DNA of 64,000 nucleotides from Bacillota bacterium (GTDB taxonomy: Bacteria; Bacillota; Clostridia; Lachnospirales; Cellulosilyticaceae): assembly GCA_023410675.1 (NCBI GenBank), contig JAEYPM010000066.1:18778-82777 (forward strand), given 5' to 3'. Both the position numbers and the translations under genes were made by a program. Each line of letters opens with the position of its first letter. Position 1 is the stretch's first letter. The notes under the pieces were generated by a model. The model was given only the letters and a program-made list of their open reading frames with translations. It ran no database searches and had not been told where the DNA came from. This document shows, piece by piece, positions 44,586-53,871 of this stretch.

Positions 44586-44608
44586 AAAAAGGACAAGTGA
44601 CCTTTTTT
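44586..44608 (+). terminator. Terminator after the lipoprotein gene
   Basis: AAAAAGG (44586-44592) pairs with CCTTTTT (44601-44607) around a short loop, with T-rich sequence after. The following 180 bases before cdd contain a possible -10 (TATAAT, 44626-44631) and a 6-bp stem (44720-44725 with 44754-44759), but no known riboswitch. Confidence 0.6.
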
Positions 44609-44795
44609 GATTTGTTCAAAGTTAATATAATTTAAAAGTAGAATGAATAAGATTAAATCACTTTTAACAAATATGTAGGATCGTTAGAGATATTGTATAA
44701 ATATAAGTCAGTAGTTTCCACTTGATAAGCACCTAGCATACAAAAAAATAACGTCAAGTTTTGAGTATCATATTTATTGTAAAGGAGACATTGCC

Positions 44796-45218
44796 ATGAT
44801 AGAAGATAAGACGCTTATCAAAAAAGCATTTGAAGCACAGGAAAAAGCTTATACCCCATACTCTAATTTTAGAGTTGGGGCAGCACTCCTGGGGAAAAAT
44901 GGAACGATCTATTTAGGATGTAACATTGAAAATGCAGCCTTTTCACCCACAAACTGTGCAGAGCGTACAGCATTTTTTAAAGCCATTTCTGAGGGACAAA
45001 TGACATTTGACGCTATTGCCATTGTTGGAAATCCTCAAGGAATTAATAAGGGTGAAGGCGATTACTGTGCACCATGTGGCGTATGCAGACAAGTGATGGC
45101 AGAGTTTTGTGATCCAAAAAATTTTCGCGTGCTTCTTGCAAAGAGCGAAACAGATTACAAAGTTTTTTCCCTTGAAGAATTATTACCACTTGGGTTTACA
45201 AAGGACGATTTGAAATAA
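44796..45218 (+). CDS. cdd: Cytidine deaminase
   Basis: The 140-residue zinc enzyme converts (deoxy)cytidine to (deoxy)uridine. CNIENAAFSPTNCAERTA has the catalytic CAE, and APCGVCRQVM gives the two other zinc cysteines. AAAGGAG is upstream of the ATG. It opens the nucleoside uptake cluster. Confidence 0.95.
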   Translation: MIEDKTLIKKAFEAQEKAYTPYSNFRVGAALLGKNGTIYLGCNIENAAFSPTNCAERTAFFKAISEGQMTFDAIAIVGNPQGINKGEGDYCAPCGVCRQVMAEFCDPKNFRVLLAKSETDYKVFSLEELLPLGFTKDDLK

Positions 45219-45242
45219 ATACATAGAGAAGGAGGGGTAGGC

Positions 45243-46784
45243 GTGGAGCATGTAATAGAAATGAATCATATTACTAAAGAATTTGGTAACTTTAAAGCAA
45301 ATGATGATATTACATTGCAGGTGAAAAAGGGAGAAATCCATGCACTCTTAGGAGAAAATGGGGCTGGAAAATCAACACTAATGAGTGTGCTCTTTGGACT
45401 CTATCAAGCTGAAAAAGGTGAAATCAAAATAAGAGGCAAAGAAGTAAAGATTAATAATCCAAATGATGCAAACAACTTAGGGATTGGTATGGTCCATCAG
45501 CATTTTAAACTAGTACACAATTTTACAGTGCTGGAGAGTATCATTCTAGGTAGAGAAGTGACAAAGAATGCACTTCTCAAAATGGATGATGCAAGGGAAA
45601 AAGTCGTTAAGTTAAGTGAACGTTACAAATTTAAAATTGATCCTGATGCTTATATTTCGGACATTACAGTAGGTATGCAGCAAAAGGTTGAGATTTTAAA
45701 GATGCTTTACTGCGATAATGAAATCTTAATTTTTGATGAACCCACCGCAGTTCTTACCCCTCAAGAAATTAAAGAACTCTTAAAGGTTATGAGACAGTTA
45801 GTATCAGAAGGGAAATCCATCATTTTTATTACCCATAAGCTCAATGAAATTAAAGAAGTAGCAGACAGATGTAGTGTTCTTCGCAAAGGCAAATATATTG
45901 GTACAGTTGATGTTTCTAAGACTACTAAAGAAGAAATGTCAGAGATGATGGTTGGAAGAAAAGTAAATCTTTCAGTTGATAAAAGTGACAAACAAGCAGG
46001 TGAGCCAATATTAGAAGTTAAGAACATAACAATGAAGTCAAAACAAACACACAAAAATGTAGTTCAAGATGTTTCTTTTACTGTTAGAAAAGGAGAAATC
46101 GTGTGTATTGCAGGAATCGATGGAAATGGTCAGTCAGAGCTTGTTTATGGCATTACAGGACTAAATCCAATTGACTCAGGTAGCGTGCTATTAAAAGGAA
46201 AAGATATTACAAAAGAATCTGTTCGTAAAAGATCTCTAGAAGGTATGGCACATATTCCAGAGGATAGACATAAGCATGGTTTAGTTTTAGAGTATTCACT
46301 TGAAGAAAACCTTGTATTGCAATCTTACTTTAAACCAAAGTTCCAAAAAAGAGGATTTCTAAATTTTGGGGCAATCAGTGAGTATGCCAGATATTTAATA
46401 GAGAAATTTGATATTCGCTCTGCACAAGGAGAGACTTCTTTGATGAGAGGGATGTCTGGAGGAAATCAGCAAAAAGCAATTATTGCAAGAGAGATTGATA
46501 GAGATCCTGATATTGTTATAGCTGTTCAACCAGTTAGGGGATTAGATGTTGGTGCTATTGAGTATATCTATACAGAGCTTGTTAAAGAGCGGGATAATGG
46601 CAAAGCAGTCCTTTTAGTATCATTTGAGCTAGATGAAGTAATGACACTTAGTGACCGTATCTTGGTAATGTACGAAGGAGAAATCGTTGCAGATGTTAAA
46701 CCAAGCGAGGTTACCATAAATGAACTTGGCCTTTATATGGCAGGAACGAAAAGGGGGACTACAAGTGAAAACATTGAAAGCTAA
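45243..46784 (+). CDS. nupO: Nucleoside ABC transporter ATP-binding protein (NupO-like)
   Basis: The 513-residue protein has two ABC domains. The first has GENGAGKST and EPTAVLTPQEIKEL, and the second has GIDGNGQSE and a degenerate Walker B region (AVQPVRGLDVGAIEYI). Such twin-domain proteins power BMP-type nucleoside importers. The GTG start at 45243 follows GGAGGGG. It is the energy module for the two permeases that follow. Confidence 0.92.
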   Translation: MEHVIEMNHITKEFGNFKANDDITLQVKKGEIHALLGENGAGKSTLMSVLFGLYQAEKGEIKIRGKEVKINNPNDANNLGIGMVHQHFKLVHNFTVLESIILGREVTKNALLKMDDAREKVVKLSERYKFKIDPDAYISDITVGMQQKVEILKMLYCDNEILIFDEPTAVLTPQEIKELLKVMRQLVSEGKSIIFITHKLNEIKEVADRCSVLRKGKYIGTVDVSKTTKEEMSEMMVGRKVNLSVDKSDKQAGEPILEVKNITMKSKQTHKNVVQDVSFTVRKGEIVCIAGIDGNGQSELVYGITGLNPIDSGSVLLKGKDITKESVRKRSLEGMAHIPEDRHKHGLVLEYSLEENLVLQSYFKPKFQKRGFLNFGAISEYARYLIEKFDIRSAQGETSLMRGMSGGNQQKAIIAREIDRDPDIVIAVQPVRGLDVGAIEYIYTELVKERDNGKAVLLVSFELDEVMTLSDRILVMYEGEIVADVKPSEVTINELGLYMAGTKRGTTSENIES

Positions 46785-47868
46785 GAAACAAGCAAAAGTA
46801 GAAAATACAACATTGATTAATTTTTCGTCCTCAGTATTAGCGATTTTTGCAGGTCTAATGATTGGTTTTATCATATTGTTATTTACAAACCCACAGCAGG
46901 CAGGCGTAGGATTCTTAACAATTTTACAGGGAGGTTTTGCGGATGGCCTTTCAGGTGTTGGAAGGATGCTCTATGTAGCGACACCAATCATTATGACAGG
47001 ATTATCTGTAGGTTTTGCTTTTAAAACGGGATTATTTAACATCGGGGCTTCAGGTCAGTTTACGGTAGGTGCTTTTGCAGCAATTTTTGTAGGGATAAAA
47101 TGGGGATGGCTTCCTGGAGAAATTCATTGGATCGTTGCAATTATAGCGGCTGCACTTTTTGGGGCTTTATGGGGCCTTGTCCCAGGAATATTAAAAGCTT
47201 TCTTAAATGTGAATGAAGTTATTGCATCAATCATGATGAACTATATTGGTATGTATCTTGTGAATATGATGATTGTTAAAAATGTTTATGATCAAGTTAA
47301 AAATCAATCATTGCCTGTTATGCGTACTGCTATTTTACCGAAGGCAGGGCTTGATAAGCTACTAGGGTCTAATATGAATATAGGCATCTTTATCGCCATT
47401 TTCTTCGTTATTATTATTTATATTTTGATTGAGAAAACAACCTTTGGTTATGAACTTAAGGCTTGCGGACATAATCCTCATGCAAGTAAATATGCAGGAA
47501 TTAATGCAAAGAGAAACATTGTGCTATCCATGAGTATTGCTGGTGCTCTTGCTGGAGTTGGAGGATCACTCCTTTATCTATCAGGCTCAGGGAAATATCT
47601 TCAAGTGCTGGATAATATTGCTGCAGAAGGCTTTAATGGAATCTCAGTTGCGTTACTTGGACTTTCTCATCCAATTGGTATTTTGTTCTCAGGACTGTTT
47701 ATTGCACATCTTACTGTAGGCGGTTATAATCTACAGCTGTATGATTTTGCCCTTGAAGTTATTGATATTATCATAGCAGTTATTATTTACTTTGGAGCCT
47801 TTGCATTGCTATTTAAAAATATTATTCATAGCTTTATTAAAAGAGTAAAGGGGGATAAGTCAGTATGA
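46765..47868 (+). CDS. nupP: Nucleoside ABC transporter permease 1 (NupP-like)
   Basis: This 367-residue protein has about eight membrane helices with the transporter motif GLFNIGASGQFTVGAF, NVNEVIASIMMNYIG and the EAA-like YAGINAKRNIVLSM. The GTG at 46765 follows AAGGGGG and overlaps the end of the ATPase gene by 20 bases. An ATG at 46720 lies too deep inside that gene. Confidence 0.9.
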   Translation: MKTLKAKKQAKVENTTLINFSSSVLAIFAGLMIGFIILLFTNPQQAGVGFLTILQGGFADGLSGVGRMLYVATPIIMTGLSVGFAFKTGLFNIGASGQFTVGAFAAIFVGIKWGWLPGEIHWIVAIIAAALFGALWGLVPGILKAFLNVNEVIASIMMNYIGMYLVNMMIVKNVYDQVKNQSLPVMRTAILPKAGLDKLLGSNMNIGIFIAIFFVIIIYILIEKTTFGYELKACGHNPHASKYAGINAKRNIVLSMSIAGALAGVGGSLLYLSGSGKYLQVLDNIAAEGFNGISVALLGLSHPIGILFSGLFIAHLTVGGYNLQLYDFALEVIDIIIAVIIYFGAFALLFKNIIHSFIKRVKGDKSV

Positions 47869-48818
47869 ATATAACATATTTTATTATTCAGCAAACTATG
47901 TTTTTTGCCATACCCCTTTTAATTGTTGCTCTTGGTGGCATGTATGCAGAACGAAGTGGCGTTGTAAACATTGCCCTTGAAGGAATTATGGTTATGGGAG
48001 CATTTATAAGTATTTTCTTTATAAGTATATTTGGAAGCACTTTAAGTGGACAAGGACTTTTGATTTTAGCAATTCTGGTTGCAGCTATAAGTGGCGCTAT
48101 ATTTTCGCTTTTTCATGCTTTTGCTTCAATTAACCTTAGAGCTGACCAAACAATCAGTGGTACTGCACTTAATATGTTTGCTCCTGCGTTTGCAGTCTTC
48201 ACAGCAAGGATGATTCAAGGCGTACAGCAGGTTCAGTTTGTAGATACTTTTCATATTAATAAAGTCCCTGTTTTAGGAGCTATTCCAGTCATTGGACCTA
48301 TGCTTTTTCAAAACTGCTATATCACAACTTATATAGGTATCGCCATTTTTGTTGTTGCAGCTATTGTAATAAGCAAGACAAAGTTCGGACTGAGATTACG
48401 TGCATGTGGCGAACATCCCCAAGCTGCTGACTCTGTAGGAATCAATGTGTATAAAATTAGATATGCTGGGGTGATTATTTCAGGAGTATTAGCGGGTATA
48501 GGTGGATTAGTGTTTGTTATTCCAACATCTACCAATTTTAATGGAAGCGTTGCTGGATATGGATTCTTAGCATTAGCTGTTTTGATTTTTGGACAGTGGA
48601 GAAGTAAAGGAATTTTAGGGGCTGCTTTTTTCTTTGGAATCATGAAGACTCTGGCAAGTACCTATTCAGGTATTCCAGTTTTAAAAGATCTACCTATTCC
48701 AAATGAGGTTTATAAAATGATTCCATATTTAGCCACACTAATTGTACTTGCATGTGTATCTAAAAGTTCACAAGCACCAAAAGCATCGGGTATTCCATAT
48801 GACAAAGGAAGTCGATAA
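47865..48818 (+). CDS. nupQ: Nucleoside ABC transporter permease 2 (NupQ-like)
   Basis: This 317-residue partner of the first permease has NIALEGIMVMGAF, RADQTISGTALNMFAP and LRACGEHPQAADSVGINV. It overlaps the first permease by four bases (ATGA), so the two are translated together and presumably form a heterodimeric channel. Confidence 0.9.
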   Translation: MNITYFIIQQTMFFAIPLLIVALGGMYAERSGVVNIALEGIMVMGAFISIFFISIFGSTLSGQGLLILAILVAAISGAIFSLFHAFASINLRADQTISGTALNMFAPAFAVFTARMIQGVQQVQFVDTFHINKVPVLGAIPVIGPMLFQNCYITTYIGIAIFVVAAIVISKTKFGLRLRACGEHPQAADSVGINVYKIRYAGVIISGVLAGIGGLVFVIPTSTNFNGSVAGYGFLALAVLIFGQWRSKGILGAAFFFGIMKTLASTYSGIPVLKDLPIPNEVYKMIPYLATLIVLACVSKSSQAPKASGIPYDKGSR

Positions 48819-48855
48819 GGTTGTTCTTACGAGAAGAAAGGACGTGTAGTCAATC

Positions 48856-50187
48856 ATGAGAATGTATGATCTTATCATGAAAAAGAGAAGTGGTAAGGCA
48901 TTAAATGAAGATGAAATAAGATATATGATAGAAGGTTATGTTGCAGGGCGTATTCCAGATTATCAAATGTCAGCATATTTGATGGCTGTTTATTTTAAAG
49001 GGATGACAGATGAAGAAACTTCTATTATGACAGATGCGGTGGCTTGTTCTGGAGATAGGGTAGACCTTTCAGGAATTAATGGAATTAAAGTAGACAAACA
49101 TTCAACAGGTGGCGTTGGTGATAAGACCACATTAATCATCACGCCAATAGTCGCAGCATGTGGGGTAAAAGTAGCCAAGATGTCAGGAAGAGGACTTGGA
49201 CATACTGGTGGAACAATTGATAAGATGGAATCCATTCCTGGGATGAAGACATCGCTTACTCAGGAAGAATTTTTTGACGTAGTCAATCGTATAGGGTTTA
49301 GTATTATTGGTCAATCGGGAAATCTTACCCCAGCAGATAAAAAGTTATATGCCCTTAGAGATGTAACTGCTACAGTAGACAGTATTCCACTCATAGCGGT
49401 ATCGATTATGAGTAAGAAGCTAGCAGCTGGCAGTGACTGTATTTTACTAGATGTTAAAACAGGAAGTGGAGCTTTTATGAAGAGTCTGGATGAATCCATC
49501 AAACTTGCTCAGTGTATGGTAGCTATTGGTGAAAATTCAGGGAGAAAGACAGCTGCACTCATTACGGATATGGATCGTCCACTAGGGAACAATATAGGGA
49601 ATGCTCTTGAAGTGATAGAAGCAGTTGAAACGTTAAAAGGAAATGGACCTAGGGATTTAACAGAAGTATGTCTAAGCCTTGCAGCGAATATGCTCTATCT
49701 AGCTGGTAAAGGTGAAGTGACAGAATGTATGAAGATGGCAAAAGAAACTATTCATACTGGAAAAGCCCTTGATAAACTCATTGCTATGGTAGAAGCTCAA
49801 GGAGGAGAGACTTCTGTTATTAAAGATCCAGATCGATTTGAAAAATCAGCATGCTCCTATGAAGTTAAAGCATTAAAATCAGGCTTTATCACCCATATGA
49901 ATACCGAAGCCTGTGGCATTGCATCGATGATGTTAGGTGCAGGTAGAGAAACAAAAGAAAGTGTACTTGATTATTCAGCTGGAATTATCCTAAAGTCCAA
50001 AACTGGGGAATATGTAGAAAAAGGAGCAGTGATTGCAACACTATTTGGGAATAAAGAAGAACTATTTAAAGCAGCTGAAGATAAACTGATGGAAGCTATT
50101 ACTATTGACGATCACAATCCAGGAAATGAGCCCCTTATTTTTGCAAGAGTAGAAAAAGAAAAGGTGGAAAAATACGTAGATCTTTGA
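48856..50187 (+). CDS. pdp: Pyrimidine-nucleoside phosphorylase
   Basis: The 443-residue enzyme cleaves uridine and thymidine with phosphate. It has DLIMKKRSGKALNEDEI, VDKHSTGGVGDKTTLI and SGRGLGHTGGTIDKME. The C-terminal domain ends in a conserved beta-rich segment. The ribosome site is weak (AGGA about 14 bases upstream), so readthrough from the permeases may matter. Its product, ribose or deoxyribose 1-phosphate, leads to DeoC after mutase action. Confidence 0.95.
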   Translation: MRMYDLIMKKRSGKALNEDEIRYMIEGYVAGRIPDYQMSAYLMAVYFKGMTDEETSIMTDAVACSGDRVDLSGINGIKVDKHSTGGVGDKTTLIITPIVAACGVKVAKMSGRGLGHTGGTIDKMESIPGMKTSLTQEEFFDVVNRIGFSIIGQSGNLTPADKKLYALRDVTATVDSIPLIAVSIMSKKLAAGSDCILLDVKTGSGAFMKSLDESIKLAQCMVAIGENSGRKTAALITDMDRPLGNNIGNALEVIEAVETLKGNGPRDLTEVCLSLAANMLYLAGKGEVTECMKMAKETIHTGKALDKLIAMVEAQGGETSVIKDPDRFEKSACSYEVKALKSGFITHMNTEACGIASMMLGAGRETKESVLDYSAGIILKSKTGEYVEKGAVIATLFGNKEELFKAAEDKLMEAITIDDHNPGNEPLIFARVEKEKVEKYVDL

Positions 50188-50223
50188 AGATAAGGATAGT
50201 TATAAAATACAAGGAGGAACAAG

Positions 50224-50889
50224 ATGGAGATAAGAGAAATGATTAAGTTTGTGGATCACACCCAGCTTAAGGCATTTGCCACATGGGAAGAAATCGAGAA
50301 GCTATGCGATGAGGCGATTGAGTATGAGATGGCTTCAGTGTGTATTCCGCCATGTTATATCAGGCGTGTGCATGATAAGTATGGAGATAAAATTAATATT
50401 TGTACTGTGGTAGGATTTCCACTGGGATATAGTGTGAAAGAAGCTAAAATTGCTGAGGTACAAAGAGCTCTTTTAGATGGAGCTAATGAAATTGATATGG
50501 TTATTAATATCAGTGATGTGAAGAATGGTAATTATGAAGCAGTAAAGGATGAGATTGTAGCATTAAAGAAAGAGGTTGGCAGTAAAATTTTAAAGGTTAT
50601 TATTGAAACCTGCTATTTAACGGAAGAAGAAAAAATTATGATGTGTAAGATAGTTACTGAGGCTGGTGCCGATTATATAAAAACATCTACAGGTTTTGGG
50701 ACTCACGGGGCAACCCTTGACGATATTAAGCTTTTTAAATCACACATAGGAACAGGTGTAAAGATGAAAGCTGCTGGTGGCATAAAAGGCGAAGAAGACC
50801 TAAATAATTTTCTAAAGGAGGGATGTAGCCGAATTGGGACAAGTTCAGCAGTAAGCTTAATTAAGAATCAACAAATAAAAGGATACTAG
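50224..50889 (+). CDS. deoC: Deoxyribose-phosphate aldolase
   Basis: The 221-residue TIM barrel enzyme splits deoxyribose 5-phosphate into acetaldehyde and glyceraldehyde 3-phosphate. VDHTQLK, VVGFPLGYS, ANEIDMVINIS and the Schiff-base Lys in DYIKTSTGFG are present. GGAGGA precedes the ATG. No phosphopentomutase (drm/deoB) is in the window, so that step is encoded elsewhere. Confidence 0.96.
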   Translation: MEIREMIKFVDHTQLKAFATWEEIEKLCDEAIEYEMASVCIPPCYIRRVHDKYGDKINICTVVGFPLGYSVKEAKIAEVQRALLDGANEIDMVINISDVKNGNYEAVKDEIVALKKEVGSKILKVIIETCYLTEEEKIMMCKIVTEAGADYIKTSTGFGTHGATLDDIKLFKSHIGTGVKMKAAGGIKGEEDLNNFLKEGCSRIGTSSAVSLIKNQQIKGY

Positions 50890-50900
50890 GAGGAGAAAGC

Positions 50901-52037
50901 ATGAAAAAGAAATTAATAAGTTTATTAATGGCAACCACAATGGCACTTACAGCTTTAACAGGTTGCACAGCAAATGGAGGCAATACAGGTGGTACAGATA
51001 ATACGACCACAGGTGAATCAAAAGCTCAGCAGGAAACTTCAGGTGGAGCAGAAATTGCTCTTATCACAGACGTAGGAACTATTGATGATAAGTCTTTCAA
51101 CCAAGGTTCTTGGGAAGGGGTAGAGGCTTATGCTAAGGATAATAATATTTCTCATAAATATTATAAGCCTTCAGAAAAGTCTGATGATGCAGTCATGACA
51201 TCCATCGACCTAGCAGTAAAAGGTGGTGCAAAGGTTATTGTATGCCCAGGATTTCTTTTTGAAGTACCCATTTATAATGCACAAGTTAAGTATCCAGATG
51301 TAAAATTTATTCTCATTGATGGGGCACCCCACAATGGAGATTACAACTACGATATTAAAGAAAATACAAAATCAATTTTCTATGCTGAAGAGCAAGCTGG
51401 ATTTTTAGCAGGATATGCTGCTGTACAAGAAGGATATAAAAACCTAGGCTTTATGGGAGGAATTGCAGTCCCAGCAGTTGTACGTTTCGGTTATGGATAT
51501 ATTCAAGGAGCAGAGTATGCAGCTAAAGAACTTGGACTTTCTGAAGCAGATATAAATATCAAATATACTTATGTAGGTAATTTTGATGCTTCTCCAGAAA
51601 ACATGTCTAAAGCAGCAGCTTGGTATAATGAAGGAACAGAAGTTATATTTGCATGTGGCGGTGGTGTAGGTAACTCAGTTATGAAAGCAGCTGAAGCTGC
51701 AGGCAAAAAGGTTATTGGCGTTGACGTTGACCAATCAGGTGAGTCTGATACAGTTATTACATCTGCTATGAAAAATCTTAGCAAATCTGTTTATGATTCA
51801 CTAGATGAGTATTATAATAATAAATTTCAAGGTGGCGTTTCAGTAACTTTAGATGCATCAACAAATAATGTTCAGTTACCAATGGAAAATTCTAAATTTA
51901 CAAAGTTTACTAAAGAAATGTATGATAAAATATATAGTCAAATCATAGATGGAACCATCCAAATAGGTAAAAATGATATAGCAGAAGATGCAGATAAGGT
52001 ACCAGTTACACTTGTAAAAGTAGAATCTATTAAATAG
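50901..52037 (+). CDS. nupN: BMP family nucleoside-binding lipoprotein (NupN-like)
   Basis: The 378-residue protein has a lipobox LTGC at residues 19-22, a Gly/Thr-rich linker, and a Bmp (PnrA-like) periplasmic-binding fold with DVGTIDDKSFNQGSWEG, IVCPGFLFE, GFMGGIAVPAV and GVGNSVM. It is the solute binder of the importer, here last in the operon rather than first as usual. AGGAGG precedes the start. Confidence 0.9.
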   Translation: MKKKLISLLMATTMALTALTGCTANGGNTGGTDNTTTGESKAQQETSGGAEIALITDVGTIDDKSFNQGSWEGVEAYAKDNNISHKYYKPSEKSDDAVMTSIDLAVKGGAKVIVCPGFLFEVPIYNAQVKYPDVKFILIDGAPHNGDYNYDIKENTKSIFYAEEQAGFLAGYAAVQEGYKNLGFMGGIAVPAVVRFGYGYIQGAEYAAKELGLSEADINIKYTYVGNFDASPENMSKAAAWYNEGTEVIFACGGGVGNSVMKAAEAAGKKVIGVDVDQSGESDTVITSAMKNLSKSVYDSLDEYYNNKFQGGVSVTLDASTNNVQLPMENSKFTKFTKEMYDKIYSQIIDGTIQIGKNDIAEDADKVPVTLVKVESIK

Positions 52038-52044
52038 GATTTTT

Positions 52045-52103
52045 TAGAATTCACATATATAACTTAACATGATATAGCTTAACATCTAATAATGTGAATT
52101 CTA
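52045..52103 (+). other. Hairpin with 12-bp stem after the nucleoside operon
   Basis: TAGAATTCACAT (52045-52056) pairs with 52092-52103. The loop carries a direct repeat CTTAACAT (52063-52070, 52078-52085). There is no T-run after it on the plus strand, so it is not a typical terminator. It may stabilise the mRNA end or bind a regulator. Confidence 0.6.
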
Positions 52104-52116
52104 TACATAACAAGGA

Positions 52117-52159
52117 GAAAAGTTATCTTGATGCCAAGAGGTTTTTAAGATGACTTTTC
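52117..52159 (+). terminator. Hairpin with T-rich tail between the binding lipoprotein and the YczE-like gene
   Basis: A 13-bp stem with one G-T pair (52117-52129 with 52147-52159) is followed by TTCTTTATAT. It could end the nucleoside operon. The loop holds a GTTTTT stretch and a tiny MPRGF-stop frame at 52131-52148. Confidence 0.5.
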
Positions 52160-52194
52160 TTCTTTATATAAAGCAATTTAGAAAGAGGAAAATA

Positions 52195-52830
52195 ATGAGA
52201 ATAAAGAAGGTAGTTAGAATAATAGGGGCATTAGTGGGGATATTTTTAGTAGGACTAGGAGTAGCTTTTAATGCACAAACCATGTTTGGAAATGATCCAA
52301 TAGGGATAGTATATGATGGTGTAAGAAACTTTGCACAATTATCAAGGCATCAGTTAGGTATGGCATCTAATATTGTGAATTTCGTGCTTATTTTTTTGTT
52401 AGCCTTTACTGGAAGAAAGTATGTAAACATTGGCACGTTTATTTATATCTTGCCATATGGTTTCTTTGTAGGACTTGGCACGAGATTGTATGAGATACTT
52501 AACATATCAGAAAATATTTTTTCTAGAGGAGCAGCTGGTGTATTAGGATGCCTTATGCTTTATGCAGGAGTAGCAATTTTTATTGAAATGGACATTGGAC
52601 TTGATCCTTTTACTGGGCTTGTTATGGTTATAAGAGATCACTTAAAGTGGGAATTTAAAAAGACAAAGATTGGTTTTGATATAACTATGGTAATCATTGG
52701 TGTTATTTTAGGAGGTAAGCTTGGTATTATAACGGTAGCTACTGCACTGACAGCAGGACCTGTGATTCAATGGATAGCTGATGGAATTTCTAAGATAATG
52801 AATTGCAAATACTGGGAGGTTAAAGTATGA
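52195..52830 (+). CDS. YczE/YitT-like integral membrane protein
   Basis: The 211-residue protein has about five membrane helices, including a first one rich in Gly (VGIFLVGLGVAFN), FNAQTMFGNDPIG, and a later MDIGLDPFTGLVMVIRD. The pattern fits the YczE family, whose function is unknown. GAGG upstream sets ATG at 52195. It overlaps the adenosine deaminase gene by four bases, so it is in that operon. Confidence 0.7.
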   Translation: MRIKKVVRIIGALVGIFLVGLGVAFNAQTMFGNDPIGIVYDGVRNFAQLSRHQLGMASNIVNFVLIFLLAFTGRKYVNIGTFIYILPYGFFVGLGTRLYEILNISENIFSRGAAGVLGCLMLYAGVAIFIEMDIGLDPFTGLVMVIRDHLKWEFKKTKIGFDITMVIIGVILGGKLGIITVATALTAGPVIQWIADGISKIMNCKYWEVKV

Positions 52831-53831
52831 TGGATAGAGAATGGATTAAGAATTTGCCTAAAATAGATTTACATTGTCATTTGGATGGCTCAATGGATAT
52901 TGAAACTGTTCGAAACCTATTAGAAAATGATCAGAAAACATTTGAAGATGATAAGTTAAGAGAGACTTTGCAAGTGTCTGAAAATTGCAAAGGCCTAACA
53001 GAATATTTAGAGAAATTTGAGATTCCTTTAAGATGTCTTCAAACAGAACATGGACTTAAGCTTGCAACTATTAATCTTCTAAAACAGGCAGCGGATGAAA
53101 ATGTTCAATATATTGAAATAAGGTTTGCACCAATGCTTTCAGTTCATCCAGGTTTAAGTGCAAAAAAGGTGATAGAAAGTGTGGCTGAGGGACTTAAGGA
53201 GGGAGAAAGTAAGTATTCTGTGCGAGGAGGCATCATTGTATGTGCAATGAGACATCATGAGGTAGAAAAAAACATAGAGATGCTTAAAGTTGCAAGGGAA
53301 CTGCTAGGGTATGGGGTATGTGCACTGGATTTGGCAGGAGATGAATCCGTTTTCCCTACAAGTTTGCAAAGAGAACTCTTTTATAAGGCACAAAAGTGGG
53401 AAATGCCTTTTACAATTCATTCTGGTGAATGTGGGAGTACAAAGAACATTGAAGAAGCCATGAGACTTGGGGCTAGAAGACTGGGACATGGTATTGCACT
53501 TCAAAAGAGTGAGGCATTGATGGAAGAATGTAGGCAAAAGAGAATAGGTGTTGAGATGTGCCCGTCAAGTAATAAGCAGACCAAAGCGGTAAGTAGCTTA
53601 AAGGATTATCCTTTAGCATTATTCTTAGAAAAAGGATTACTCGCAACGATTAATACAGATAATAGAACAGTAAGTAGAACATCTATGACTGACGAACTAA
53701 TGATTGCTTCTCACATGCTACAAGATAATAAAGAAAGCATTGTGCTTCTTTTAAAAAACGCGATTGAGGTATCATTTGCTAAAGAGGAAGTAAAAGAAGA
53801 ACTAAGAAGAAAGCTTAATAATTTCTTGTAG
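52827..53831 (+). CDS. add: Adenosine deaminase
   Basis: The 334-residue enzyme deaminates (deoxy)adenosine. It has the metal ligands HCH in DLHCHLDGS (H16, H18), HSGECGS, RLGHGIAL, and the C-terminal INTDNRTVS, which replaces the classical NTDDP. That variant occurs in bacterial ADA-type enzymes. It may instead favour related substrates. Two adjacent ATGs (52827, 52830) are possible starts. It extends the salvage cluster to purine nucleosides. Confidence 0.9.
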   Translation: MMDREWIKNLPKIDLHCHLDGSMDIETVRNLLENDQKTFEDDKLRETLQVSENCKGLTEYLEKFEIPLRCLQTEHGLKLATINLLKQAADENVQYIEIRFAPMLSVHPGLSAKKVIESVAEGLKEGESKYSVRGGIIVCAMRHHEVEKNIEMLKVARELLGYGVCALDLAGDESVFPTSLQRELFYKAQKWEMPFTIHSGECGSTKNIEEAMRLGARRLGHGIALQKSEALMEECRQKRIGVEMCPSSNKQTKAVSSLKDYPLALFLEKGLLATINTDNRTVSRTSMTDELMIASHMLQDNKESIVLLLKNAIEVSFAKEEVKEELRRKLNNFL

Positions 53832-53871
53832 GCATTGGCTTATGCTTATAATGAAATGAGGACATGGGGAT

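Noticed and set aside
44609..44795. Purine-type riboswitch before cdd
   Set aside because: Only a 6-bp stem was found, and the conserved core bases of purine riboswitches are absent.
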